Below, piece after piece: positions 1 through 10,374 of a stretch of 64,000 bases of DNA. Position 1 is the first letter of the stretch, and each line of letters starts with the position of its first letter. The stretch comes from Phytophthora quininea. Lineage: Eukaryota; Oomycota; Peronosporomycetes; Peronosporales; Peronosporaceae. The DNA lies in the NCBI GenBank assembly GCA_011947345.1, contig JAAVTG010000272.1:54712-118711 (forward strand). The letters run 5' to 3'. The notes under the pieces are model-generated. The model searched no databases and was not told the origin of the DNA. It was given only the letters and a program-made list of their open reading frames with translations. The translations under genes were made by a program, and so were the position numbers.

Positions 1-91
1 CCTCGAGCGTATTTCTGCTGAAGAGTAAGTCCATCTGTCACAACGGAAAACAATCTTCATTAAGCAAAGCAGAGCGAAGGGGAGAGCTGCA

Positions 92-1887
92 ATGGCCCGC
101 GTGTGGGTTAATCTGGAGGACGGGAACGGGGTGTCAATCTCTGTGGTTGCGATAGATGTGGTTAAAGACTGTGAATCGTGTGATGTACAAGAGGCGGTGT
201 GGGACAATTAAAAGACACCGACCACGTCAAAGGCATCGCTTCGAGCGGACTGTTCGTGTATATGCCAGGTAAGGAGTTGCTTTTGACAGCAAACCTCCGT
301 GTCGGGGTATATGCGAGCCCTATCGTAGTGGTGGTGCCTCAGAGAGAAGTTAGGTTCAAGTTGGTGGATTTAGGTACTTCATGGACAGTCATACTAACGA
401 GGCAATGCTGATGGTCTACGGAAGGCAGTTTTCGACGAGGTGAAATCCAGACTTGTGGCGCTTGTTGCACTGGATTCGGAGGTTTACAAGAACGATGTGG
501 ATGAACCACTTAGCCCAACAGCTTCCTTGGCTACTGCGTAGAGTTGAGGACGGTCTCCGAAAGGCGGTGTTTACTGCGTGTAAAAGCTATTTTATTGCGA
601 AGCACATATCTGCAGATGAATTGGTGTTTTTCAAGGACAAACAGACGTATGACAGAGCAATTCTGATGGCGTCGCAAGCTTCTGCGTCCAGTGAGGAGTT
701 GGCCGCGCAAGCAAATACACCGATTGAGGGACTGGGCAACGACCGGAAAGATCCGATCATTACAGAGATGCCGCGGCCTCGACGCCAGTCGTCTTTGCCA
801 GCGATGATTTCCTTGGTTTATCCTGATGAATTTGCTCAAGAGTGCACTTCAATGCTTGAATGGAGTGCTGGTACTGTGCGGACTTTTGCTCGTCAAAGCC
901 CGGTGAAAGTAGATTTTGCGAGATTGGGGGAAAGCAATCAGAGTTGTGGATCCGGATCAGAGCCAACCACAACAAAGCAAATCGCTGCTCACCAACCATC
1001 TCGCCATGCTCCAACGGAAACAACGAACAAGACACCTCATTCTACGATTAACTTCGACCTCAGTACCTGACCAACGTCTAGTAAACCATCCTCGCCGCAC
1101 TCGGCAGGAGGAGGCATCAATACAAGCAGCTTTGCGCCCCACAACTAGCGAAATGTATGAAATCTCTCTGATCCATAAATTTATGACCAAGCTTGGAGGA
1201 TGATCGGACAAAGGGAAATGGTATTGGCGACAAGAAGATAGGGAAGTGGCGTTGATGTTACTACAACGATGGTTCTGCGTGTATTCTGGTAGAAGGATGC
1301 GTGCAAAAATTCGGAATCGTCATGGGGGTCGCCAGGAACCGGCAAGTCGACACTCTTATGTGTGACAGCATTTTACTTCGCTCTGAAGATGAAAAAGAAT
1401 GTCCTGGTATACCGAGAGCTAGCTGACGGTAATAGAGTGTTCTTCTTGGAGTGCGAAGGATATCGCGTTGTTTATTTTCTCTGATCCGATCCGTTGACTC
1501 GGAAGCAGCGGCCATATACGGCGAGCTTATCCACACAGCAAAAGGCAAGGAGAATGTGTGGCTGTTGCTGGATGGCTTTGATCTCAAAGAAGCCTAAAGC
1601 TGTTTAAGATGCTTGAGACCTCACAAGAAGTTCATTTGAGCTCTCGGGATACTGAAAGGCTGTGCCGCTGTTTGTTATCGAGTTGGAAAGAGGAAGCCAT
1701 CTTCAAATTCAGGTGTTTGGGTTTAGCGGTGCCGAAATGGACGAACGATTTTACTATTCGGGTGGGGATGTTCGTGGGTTTACAGCGCCTTCAATAGTTG
1801 ATATATCGAATGGCGTGTCCATGGAGGTTGAGGACGCGAAGGCCTTGCTACACAGTGACAAGAACGTGGCATGTGAACATTGTACCT
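92..1887 (+). pseudogene. Broken Crinkler-type (CRN-like) ATPase effector gene, copy A
   Basis: The ATG at 92 opens MARVWVNLEDGNGVS, resembling the ubiquitin-like header of oomycete Crinkler-type proteins, which closes near 360 with SPIVVVVP. Two related linker modules containing GLRKAVF follow (about 412-500 and 545-660). In other frames come a P-loop, WGSPGTGKSTLL (1323-1358), a Walker-B-like WLLLDGFD (1559-1582) and RFYYSGGDVRG (from 1746), the same order as in the related gene at 36368. CRN proteins are secreted, enter plant nuclei and carry P-loop ATPase plus nuclease-like modules; that role is family knowledge. Reading frame is lost several times, and gypsy pol sequence takes over near 1888, so no C-terminal nuclease module follows. 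Some frame breaks could be consensus errors. Family assignment is fairly secure from the ATPase motifs; the header is less so. Confidence 0.5.
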
Positions 1888-4800
1888 AGGTGGACAATGT
1901 CAACATCATTGTTCTGTGTGAAAACCCTCTCGTCTACAAGTCAACTCCACTGTTCTCTATCTATGGGGATATCAGTGCCGGCGACAAGCACATCTCGACT
2001 TCAAGCATGCTGCTAAAAAGTGGAGCTACTACAGTCTACGTATTTAAGACTTAGGTCGAGAAGAACAAGCTCGCAACTACACGGTTCCAAGAGAGGAACA
2101 TCCGTGTGAAGCATGGAGACAACCAGATTGTCAAGACAGAGTTGGAGCTACTAGCTCTGACTATCAAGGTACAGGAGTGGATAATGCATTCAAGAGTGTT
2201 GCTATCGTCTACGCTATTCCTGACGAGTTTGACTGTATCCTAGGGATACCATTCTTCGAGGACATACAACCTCTGATTGATTGGAGTGGTCGAAAGATCG
2301 AAGGAACAAGAAAGAAGACTTTGCGAGCGGAGCGGACAAGTAAAGCCACCGGGCCGCTCGAGGAAGGCGGATCGGCGATTGCCTCCGGTCTCGGAGATCT
2401 GCCGGGGCGAAAGGTCTGTTGACGAAAAGACCTGATTCCTGTAGGTGCGCCGCGCTAGAAACGGATGTGAAGCCTGTGGTTGAAGTTGCCTGTGAAGCTG
2501 CGCAGAGTGGAGCCCCAAGAGTTGCTTGCGCGCAACTAGACCGCAAGCCAGTTGGTAGAGGCTCGGCAGCGGGAAGCAACAAGCGGTCGTCTGCGGACAA
2601 AAGCACAGCTGAGAGCCGTGCAGGGGTAAAGGTCAGCGCCGTGGCGAAGATGTTCACGATGGGCGTTGTCGACACAGCCGGCGTGGAGACTAAGTTCATC
2701 ACGCGGAAGAAGCTGACAAAGTTCCTGATAATCACGACAAAGACGCCAGACGAACCTGATTTTATGCTGGTTCTGTCGAACGAGACAACCAAGCGAGTCG
2801 CAAGTTCGTTGCAGCGACGCGACCAGCCCGATAACGTGGGCAGTGCCAAGGCTCAACGTTACCAGGACACTGACTGGGAAAGCTTTCGAGCGAACCCTGC
2901 CTACGATATACTAAAGGAGTACAAGGACACCGTGTTTCGTCCTGAACTCCCTGAAGGTCTACCGAGAAGCGCGAGATTGAGCACCGGATCGACGTCCGGG
3001 ACCCAAACCTCGCGATGTATCGACGTCAATGGCGTCAATCCCCGGAGCAGCAACGTGAAATCGTTCGCTGGGTAGAAGACATGGTCGAGAAGAAGCTCAT
3101 CAGGCCAAGCATTAGCCTACACGCGGGTCCCACATTTTGTGTGCGGAAACCCGTTGGATAGCGTATCGTTCACGACTACCGATATCTTAACTCGAACACG
3201 ATCCGACAGAGCATTCCGATGACAAGAAAGGAAGATATCCTGGACGACATGGCTGGAGCATACTACTACTCGACGATGGACCTGATGTCGGCGTACTGTC
3301 AAGTTTGAATGCGCGAAGAAGATATCACGTTCACGGCATTCCAGGCACCGAACGGACTCTGGGAGTACTTGGCACTTCCCATGGGAGTCTGCAACGCACC
3401 AGCAACGATGCACAGACTGACGTGGAAGCTGTTTCGAGAGGCTTGAAGCAAACGAGGTCGTTTTACGACGACGTCAACATCTTTACCAAGTCTCAAGACG
3501 TCAACGAGCATTTGAAAGCTGTACGCAAGACGTTGGATATCTTGCGGGACAACAAGATGTACGTCAAGCTATCCAAGTGTGTGCTCTGCGCCCCAGAGAT
3601 TCCGTGTCTCGGTGACTTTGTAGGCCGAGACGGTGTACGCATGGATCCCGACAAAGTGCAAACTATCAAGGACTGGCCCGTACCAAGGACTCAAGAGGAG
3701 CTTCACAGCTTTTTGGGACTCACTGGCTACGTCCAGTGTTTTTGTCCGGAGTATGCCTCACTGACGGCTACCATGTTCACGCCACTTAAGAAGCAGAACA
3801 AGCGCAACGCGAAGATCCATTTCGACAAGGAGCAGTTGAAGAACTTCAAGGAGTTGAAGCGACGTTTGTGCGACCCTCCTGTGCTGTATCTTCCTAACTT
3901 CAGTCAGCCAATGCACCTGCGTACAGATGACAGCAAGTTTGCTGTTGGTGGCGTCCTGTTCCAAGTGGTGGATGGTGTCGAACGCTAAATCGCGTACACC
4001 AGTCGGAAGATGAAGTCAGTAGAAGTCAACTATCCGACTCAGCAGCAAAAACTGCTAGCTATCGTTCACGCGTTAGCAGCTTTCAGGATCTACTGCCTGG
4101 ACAAGTCACCAATTGTCGAGACTGATCACAAGAGCCTCGAGGGATTGTTCACGCAGAAGATGGCGAATCGCCGTCTAGCTCGTTGGTATGACATCTTGGC
4201 AGAGTATCAACCGACATTCTCGTATCTTCCTGGAGCGAAGAACGGAATCGCTGATGCCCCGAGTCGAAGACCAGACTTGCAACTAGAGACGAAGTATTTC
4301 CATGATCTCAGTGTTAACAGTTTTGACGACACGTCATTCACGATGGAGATCAGTGAAGTCACGACGGACAGCGAGTTGATCAAGAAGATCAAGGCGGTAT
4401 ATATCAAGGATCGGGAAATCCAAGCGATATTCGCTACGATCAAGCTACGCACAGCTAACTTGAAAGCAAAAAACTGAGCGTCAACACCGGAAAAGGTATC
4501 GATGCTCACCGAAGGCAATGGATTGCTTTGGTATCAGACACCAGCTGACGATGTTCCACGCGTTGTCGTTCCCAACGAAGCGAAGTTGAGGTATGTCATC
4601 ATCAGCGAGTGTCATGATTCCAACTATGGAGGCCATCCCGGTGCAGAACGCACTTACCTGACACTTGCACGACGCTGGTGCTGGCCGAAGATGTTGGCGT
4701 CGATCCAGAAGTTTATTGCAGACTGTGAACCATGCCGACGGAAACAAACCTCGCTAACGAAGCTACCGGGTCTGCTAGAGCCACTCCGCATCCCTGACGA

Positions 4801-5876
4801 ACGATGGAGAACCATCTCAATGGATTTCATTCCAGACTTGCCGCAGACAAAGAACAAGGTCGATTCAATCTGGGTTGTGGGCGACCAATTGACAAAAGAT
4901 GTCATTTTGTGCCGACGACGAAGACTGTCACCGCAGAAGGGGTAGCCCGACTCTTCATCAACCACGTCCGGAAGCTCCATGGTATACCAACAAAAATCGT
5001 GTCTGATCGAGATAGGAAGTTCGTGTCAAACTTCTGGCAGTAAGTCTTCAAGTCGGTGGGTACGAAGCTAAGCATGACAGTTGCTCAAGGAGATGACCAA
5101 ACGGAGCGGATGAATCGTACACTTGAGGAGTATCTTCGGTGCTTCGTTGGACCAATGCAAGATGACTGGGACGATCACCTTGCCTACGCAGGGTTTGCTG
5201 TAAACTCGACGGTCAACTCAAGCACGAAGATGGCACCGTTTGAAGCCGATCTGGGATACATCCCCTTGAACCCGTTGCAGCTTGCTGCTAAAAAGCTCTC
5301 CGGCGTACCAGCTAGTCGACGAGGTGTCGATTTCCACGATCCTAAGGCTTTTTTCTACGACGCTGTCGTGAAGCGCTCGCCCGAGCTCAAGACCGGATGA
5401 AAAATGTGTATGACCACCGCAAAGAACAAGAGTTCCGCGTGGGAGATCAAGTATACTTGAGCACGCGAAACCTGGACACCAAGCACACGGGTCTTCCAGC
5501 ATCTTCGAAGTTTGGCCCGAAATGGATTGGGCCGTATTCAGTCGTTCGCAAAGTGCACAATCACGCGTACGAGCTGAACATCCAGGCAGGGAACAGACTT
5601 CATCCCGTGTTCAATACTGGGTCGCTGAAGCCATACAAACAACCATCGAGGTTATCGCGTCCCCACGAAGTTGTCTTGGCTGACGGTAGCATTGGACAAC
5701 TGGTTCCACGCTTGCTTGGGAAACGGGTTCGGCGGAAACACACCCAATTCCTTGTGGAGTGGGTGGGTGAGGGGAAACCCACTTGGGAACCGATCGAGAA
5801 CCTTGGTCAAATTCCCGACCTGATTGCCGAGTTTGAAGAAAAGCGACGATCAAAGCGACGGCGCAAAAGCAGATGA
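1888..5876 (+). mobile_element. Decayed Ty3/gypsy retrotransposon pol with chromodomain
   Basis: Domains run in gypsy order. Retropepsin occupies about 1935-2290 and includes LKSGATTVYV and CILGIPFF. Reverse transcriptase occupies about 2880-3600 with FYDD at the YxDD site. RNase H occupies about 3900-4270. An HHCC zinc-binding segment with HDSNYGGHPG and CEPC lies at about 4607-4740. The integrase core has SMDFIPDLP, IVSDRDRKFVS and QTERMNRTLE. A C-terminal chromodomain (about 5690-5830) has QFLVEWVGEGKPTWEP and ends at TGA 5874-5876. In-frame stops interrupt it at about 3159, 3306, 3986 and 5041, with frameshifts near 3000 and 4890 (the latter in an A4 run). The retropepsin Asp is replaced by Lys. 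No gag and no LTR pair were found; the 5' part is missing where it meets the CRN sequence. It is inactive as written. Confidence 0.5.
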
Positions 5877-5887
5877 AAATGTACTAT

Positions 5888-7134
5888 TCATGGAGCTTTC
5901 GCGATACGATGGATGTACCGAACATATCGGATCCACTGGATATGCTCCAGAGGCTCCAAAGAGCCCAAGTCTTCGGAGTTGTCAGAAATGAGAAGCTCGC
6001 CGTCGGTACCAACAACCAAGAGAAAGCAGTGGTCCACCAGCGCCTCACAAGCGCAGATCAAGTAGCAGCCAGCTTCTAGCTCCTCACAGGCAAAATCTTG
6101 AACTTTCTTCGTGGAAGCAATCGAGCCTTTGACGCGCAACTTGAAGAGCAACTTAAAATTGAGCGCGACTTTACGACTTTGGAGAAACTTAAAGAAGGCC
6201 GCTTTGTTCTGACGTTTCACACCATGTCGCATATCTCAGATGTGGACCACCTCAAATTGCGCCCAGTGTTCCTCCGTGACCAAGTCAAGATCTCCGAGCC
6301 AAACGCTTGCCGCACAAAGCGCCTCGAGGAAGCAGTGACCAGTGGTGGAGGCGGTCGCACCGCCGAAGTGTTCTTCCGCAAAACGGACAAAGGTGGAGGG
6401 CCGACCCGCCTCCACCCAAGCATCGACACGCGCGCGCAGGTCGCCGAACTCCTCCAGTTCCTCCTCCCACACGTAAGAGAGTTGGAGGTCTTGGGTCTTC
6501 CACAAGACCAGGTACGACCGATTGGGAGCGTCGCCGTTCCGGTCCAAGAGATACTGGAAGTCACAAGTCGCGTCGGGATCCCAAGGTGCGGTAGGATCGT
6601 AGCGATTGGTTTGGTTTGTGCTTGGATGCCTTGCAGGTGCAGGTGGAAGCGGCACGGTATGGACGACAGCAGTGGGGGTAGCCGCTGCAGCCTCGCATGG
6701 AAATGTAGCCATTTCGTTGGGGCCAGCAGCACGCGAAGCCGAAGATGAAGGCGCGTCCACCTCGCTCTCATCGTCAGAATCAGGAGCAACTGTGAGCCGC
6801 CGTCGTTTTGGCGATGCTGGTAAGTCGTCATTCAACTCGTCATCGGCGATTTCGATGACGCCATGGTTGAGAAGGTCGGGCGGCAGCTCCAACACGACCG
6901 TGCCATCGACGGTCGAGCCGTTCGGCGAGATGGCTCCGTCATGAGCAGGCAACATCAGCGAGTCGAGGAACGCCAAGTCGAAGTCGAAGTCCAGGGGCAT
7001 GTCGGCGGCTTTCTGCGGCCCCGGAACGGTGACGAAGGAGGTGGAACGACCTCGAAGTCGGTGAGCAGCTCTTCGGCGAGCAACAGGGATGAAGGCAAGT
7101 CGACCAAGTCCAAGTCAAGAGAAACCACTGCCAT
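5888..7134 (-). pseudogene. Cysteine-protease-like gene antisense to gypsy pol, one internal stop
   Basis: From the ATG at 7000 the frame is open to 5888 (370 codons) except for a single TGA at 6236-6238, explicable as CGA to TGA. A start at 7134 would join by one extra base in an A3 run near 7020. The N-terminal 120 residues are acidic and Ser/Pro-rich. A chromo-like segment, SYLVLWKTQDLQLSYVWEEE, comes next. Then GHCFLEALCAA (Cys near residue 223 of the 7000 frame), DHCFLLVVGTDGELLISDN with His, and a following Asp/Asn, in the order of a papain-fold or OTU-like Cys-His-Asp/Asn triad. Its stop lies 11 bp from the stop of gypsy pol, tail to tail. It may be an accessory antisense gene of the retroelement or a neighbour brought together by insertion. 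Function is inferred from motif order only. Confidence 0.5.
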
Positions 7135-7983
7135 TGTGCTCTGAAGGGGGAATGCACCACCACCACAGCGAACAACGTCAGCAACAACTCAAATTGAGGA
7201 CTGAAGTGCGGACAGCAACGGCTTGCAGGGCAAGGCATCCTCGCATTCTGAGGAGGTGGGTGAGTGTATGGGAAATATTGAGAGGTTTAATTAGATAGGT
7301 TAAATAATAGTCACAGCAGACGAAGAGCAGTTGTGGAGGCCAAGTGGCCTCCATCTGCTTGAACTGCTGGGGGACGGCACTCTTCAATTCGCCGCCCTCC
7401 CCAAGAACTGATAAACCGAACGTCTAGCCAAGATTATGCAAGCCGAATCGCTGTATATTGTGTGAGGTCGCCCGATGCAATCACCCCGGCACACTGGCGA
7501 GAATGGCTTTTGAAGCGGATCCGGGCCACTTGAAGAGGATAGAATATGTGCACAATCAACTAGCGGTACTGGAGACCTGGACGAGAAGCCTGACCTCACA
7601 ATTGGGACACCCGTGTTGGTGGTGGTTTGCCCTGACACTAACAAGTGCTGCGCAATTCAAGCTACAGCTGCTAATGCTCTCGCCGAAGCCTCGGTGGAGT
7701 CTGTCGTGCGCTGCTTCAAGCCAGACTGCTCTGCAGTAAGCTACTATCGACTAATTTTGTCTATGAGCTCGCAGACATCTTAAAAGATGTCTGTGAGATG
7801 AATATTCAATTATTAAAAAAATGGAATATTCTTTAATTCTGCTTTTGTTTCGTGTAGAACCATTAAAGACCTTTCGAGGCTCGCTCGGTTATCGTTTATG
7901 GAAACGAGCTCGATCCAGTAATCGGTAAACTGTAAACGATCAAGTTTTGCTTTCGAAGCTGCGCAACCTTTGGACTTGAGGAT
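7135..7983. other. Spacer with no convincing gene
   Basis: Short open stretches occur, including one around 7580-7730 that reads IGTPVLVVVCPDT, vaguely like the end of a CRN header, but no start, length or domain supports a gene. A perfect 8-bp inverted repeat lies at 7335-7352. The segment may include a long terminal repeat of the adjacent gypsy element, but no second copy is present in the window to prove it. Confidence 0.5.
7335..7352. repeat. Short perfect palindrome (8-bp arms)
   Basis: GGAGGCCA and TGGCCTCC are separated by two bases. It could form a small hairpin; no function is assigned. Confidence 0.5.
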
Positions 7984-8490
7984 CTAATGGGTACTATCAC
8001 TTCGGGAGGATCCACCATTCGCTACCCAATGGCAAGCCCGGCGGCCGAGTGTTTCCATGTTATCGCTCTTCTCCAAGTGCTCGCCGGCAAGCATGTAGTC
8101 CTGGAAGGGACCAAATCGACGGCGTTTCTTCGGCTCAGTGCTTTGGTCACCCCTAGCTACAGCACCTACGTCGTCGTCGATGTCACGCTCGAAAGCCAGA
8201 TTGCTGGGCTGGGCAAGAGGAACCTCCGGAAGATCGGCACTACCTCGCTCGCAGTCTGAGCCGGCAGCACCAAAATCGACGCCGTAGTGCCCGTCGTCAC
8301 TCCCATATGCGCCACTTGTCTCGCTATCACTGCTGGATTCGCTATGCTGACGACTTCTACGGTCCACCGCCGGTCGCCCTACATGAGAAACACCATTCTC
8401 CGAGCCGAGAGCGGTTTTCTGTGAGGGTTGCGACGAATACGCGAACATCCAGACGGAAGCAATGCCCTCCAAGGCGTGCTCGACAAGCAA
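7984..8490 (-). CDS. Hypothetical acidic protein, possibly transposon-derived
   Basis: A 168-codon frame has a Ser/Asp-rich centre (QHSESSSDSETSGAYGSDD) followed by a basic patch, EPKKRRRFGPFQDYM, that could act as a nuclear localisation signal. The first codons are not a clear start, and the frame sits between transposon remnants. No known domain is recognised. Composition suggests a coding fragment rather than random sequence, but support is weak. Confidence 0.5.
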   Translation of the reverse strand: MLVEHALEGIASVWMFAYSSQPSQKTALGSENGVSHVGRPAVDRRSRQHSESSSDSETSGAYGSDDGHYGVDFGAAGSDCERGSADLPEVPLAQPSNLAFERDIDDDVGAVARGDQSTEPKKRRRFGPFQDYMLAGEHLEKSDNMETLGRRACHWVANGGSSRSDSTH

Positions 8491-8821
8491 AACGATCAGT
8501 GAATCTTTTGTCGGATCTATAAATCCAATACATATCGTTCAAGATCGGATTAAAAATCGCAATTCATCACCTCTCACCGTTCCGCTATTCCAAACGCCTT
8601 TTCGGATAGGAGGACGAAACCGCCCGATTTTGCGAATTTCGGGACGGGAACGATAGGACGAAGTCGCTAGGTCGGCCCTTTTATGGTTCGCTATCTGCCA
8701 AACAAAATGGGCTTCGAAAGGTTTCTATTGCCACCAATCGAGTTACTTCGAGAACAATTCTCTATTATGGGATATATGTAATCTAGTAGCCGAACGAAGA
8801 ATTCGACATTAGTTCGACATA

Positions 8822-8975
8822 ATGGCGGGCGAAAAGCGTGCGGTCAAGAGGTCGCGGCTTGGTGAAGACGTATCGATGCTGCCAAGCGAGGAGGAGAAAG
8901 GGGCGTCCAGGATCTGCAAAGGGAGAGGAGAATGCACAGGGGAGGAGAATGCACAGGGCGAGGAGGACCTGTTTA
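8822..8975 (+). other. Partial open frame with 17-bp tandem repeat, cut by Merlin element
   Basis: An ATG at 8822 opens MAGEKRAVKRSRLGEDVS, a basic then acidic stretch that runs up to the left terminal repeat of the Merlin-type element at 8976. The 17-bp unit starting GAGGAGAATGCAC is present twice in tandem (8925-8941 and 8942-8958), encoding GEEN-type repeats. It may be the 5' end of a gene disrupted by the insertion; the continuation beyond 10315 is not obvious. Confidence 0.5.
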
Positions 8976-9008
8976 GGCACATACATAATAAAGGCCCGCA
9001 TGTATACA
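8976..9008 (+). repeat. Left terminal inverted repeat of Merlin element
   Basis: Matches the reverse complement of 10283-10315 with a few mismatches (for example CCC versus CCT before GCA). Confidence 0.5.
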
Positions 9009-9083
9009 CACTCAACTGGAACGTATCCGGATACGTAGCAAAGTAACCCCGCTAGTAGATTACCCTATACAGATAAGTATACC

Positions 9084-10193
9084 TCACAACTGATACTTGC
9101 GCCGAATTCCCAGCACTAGGCCGTGGAAGTACTGGCTTGCCTGTGGCGTCTTGGTTTGATTGAAGTACCAAGATCGCCACAGGCATTCATCAAGGTACTG
9201 GGGGATGACGCTCTTCCGCATGCCCCGCTCACTTTTCAGGCGTGCCTTTATCTTTACCTCCCAGACCCCTTCGATCCGGTTGGTGTGGGCGCCGGTCGAG
9301 GGTCTACAAAATTCTTTGAGTGGTTAAGCCACTGATGGCTGTAGCCCATCCCGGCCAAGTATCGGTTGTTCTCGAGGGTGTGCAGAAGGCCCTTCCTCGG
9401 TCCGCTCTGCACCTCCGTCACGTACGACTTGAACATGTCGGACATGATCAAAGTCCTGCAATCACTTATATCAGTTCATCCCTTGCAATAACATCTATAA
9501 TCAGTTGATCTTTTACGTACCCTGGCTTAATGCACTCTTTGATGCACTTAGACAGAGTTGGTTTCGTTCTGTCCTCAATCACCACACGGGCAAACCACTT
9601 CTTAGTGGTGCGATCGACCCCCTCCCCGAAGACCCAGAAGTCGAGATGCTTTGTTCCCGGTGGTACTTCTGCTTCTTCTTCATGCTCGTTTCATCAATTT
9701 CCACCACATGGTCTTCGCCACCAACCTGTACGTGCACGTAGACTTAGATAACACGAAATAACCCGTAAAAGAATTGTGCTTACTCGCATATCACACAGAT
9801 TCATCTCCACCGAGCAAATGTCCCTCGCGTACATATACCACTGGCCAGCCGCTGTAGGCGTCAGCTCCACGTGCCGAGCCGCCTCGCCTACATGCGTGCG
9901 GCTGGCCCAGAAGTACAGCACCTTCATGAGCTTTTGACAGCGGAGCCCTCGAACGCGCGAAGAACGACTTGGCTCGAACGCTGCGCTGCAGGCGACAGCC
10001 GGAGCGGTTACAGCGCCAGCGCTTGCCTTGGCGCCGCATGTCGCTGCCGCACTTAAGGCACGCCATCGACTCGGCGATCAAGCCGGCCACGTAAGAGCAC
10101 CCTCCTCCGTGGCGCACGCGAGCATGACCGTGTTGAACGTGAAATGCCCCGAGTCGACACTATGGTCGTACTCGGGGCCTCGGAGGCCGCCAT
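9084..10193 (-). pseudogene. ISXO2-like (Merlin) transposase, frameshifted
   Basis: A zinc-binding N-terminus is seen as CLKCGSDM and CNRSGC, then FFARSRAPLSK and VYM-type helices typical of IS1595/ISXO2-like transposases. The catalytic residues appear in order: VVEIDET (first Asp, near 9690), LIMSDMFKSYV (second Asp, near 9440) and RIEGVWE (Glu, near 9280), with the family motif HQWLNHSKNFVDP between the last two. Two likely introns lie near 9750-9790 (ending in AG) and 9450-9513. Several one-base frame breaks (near 9660, 9295, 9925 and 10095) interrupt the text but no catalytic residue is lost, so a functional enzyme behind consensus errors cannot be excluded. The start at 10193 (MAASE) was chosen as the first ATG whose frames read into the zinc-binding region; the stop is at 9084. 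Confidence 0.5.
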
Positions 10194-10282
10194 GGCTGAG
10201 TGGGTTTGCGTTGGCTGCGGGGGAGGGGGTGCAAATGAGAGAGAAATGCACTGGCTAGAATTACATCCGGTTAGTATCCGGA

Positions 10283-10315
10283 TGTATACGTGCAGGCCTT
10301 TATTATGTATGTGCC
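10283..10315 (-). repeat. Right terminal inverted repeat of Merlin element
   Basis: Inverted partner of 8976-9008; read inward it starts GGCACATACATAATAAAGG. Confidence 0.5.
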
Positions 10316-10374
10316 CCTACGCAGTAAACCGCGTTCCTAAAGCGATTAAAACGAGTAGGCGAGATCTACACATC

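Larger units (their letters stand above)
8976..10315 (-). mobile_element. Merlin/IS1595-type DNA transposon
   Basis: Imperfect terminal inverted repeats of about 33 bp bound the element: 8976-9008 starts GGCACATACATAATAAAGG, and the inverted copy lies at 10283-10315. Between them lies one transposase gene on the minus strand. Merlin elements are the eukaryotic relatives of bacterial IS1016/IS1595 and normally make 8-9 bp target duplications; no such duplication is visible at the presumed ends, so either the boundaries are slightly off or the flanks have changed. Both ends also carry TATCCGGATAC-type sequence just inside the repeat. Confidence 0.5.

Noticed and set aside
6098..7144. Plus-strand frames opposite the protease-like gene
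   Set aside because: Low-complexity shadows; the minus strand carries the catalytic motifs.
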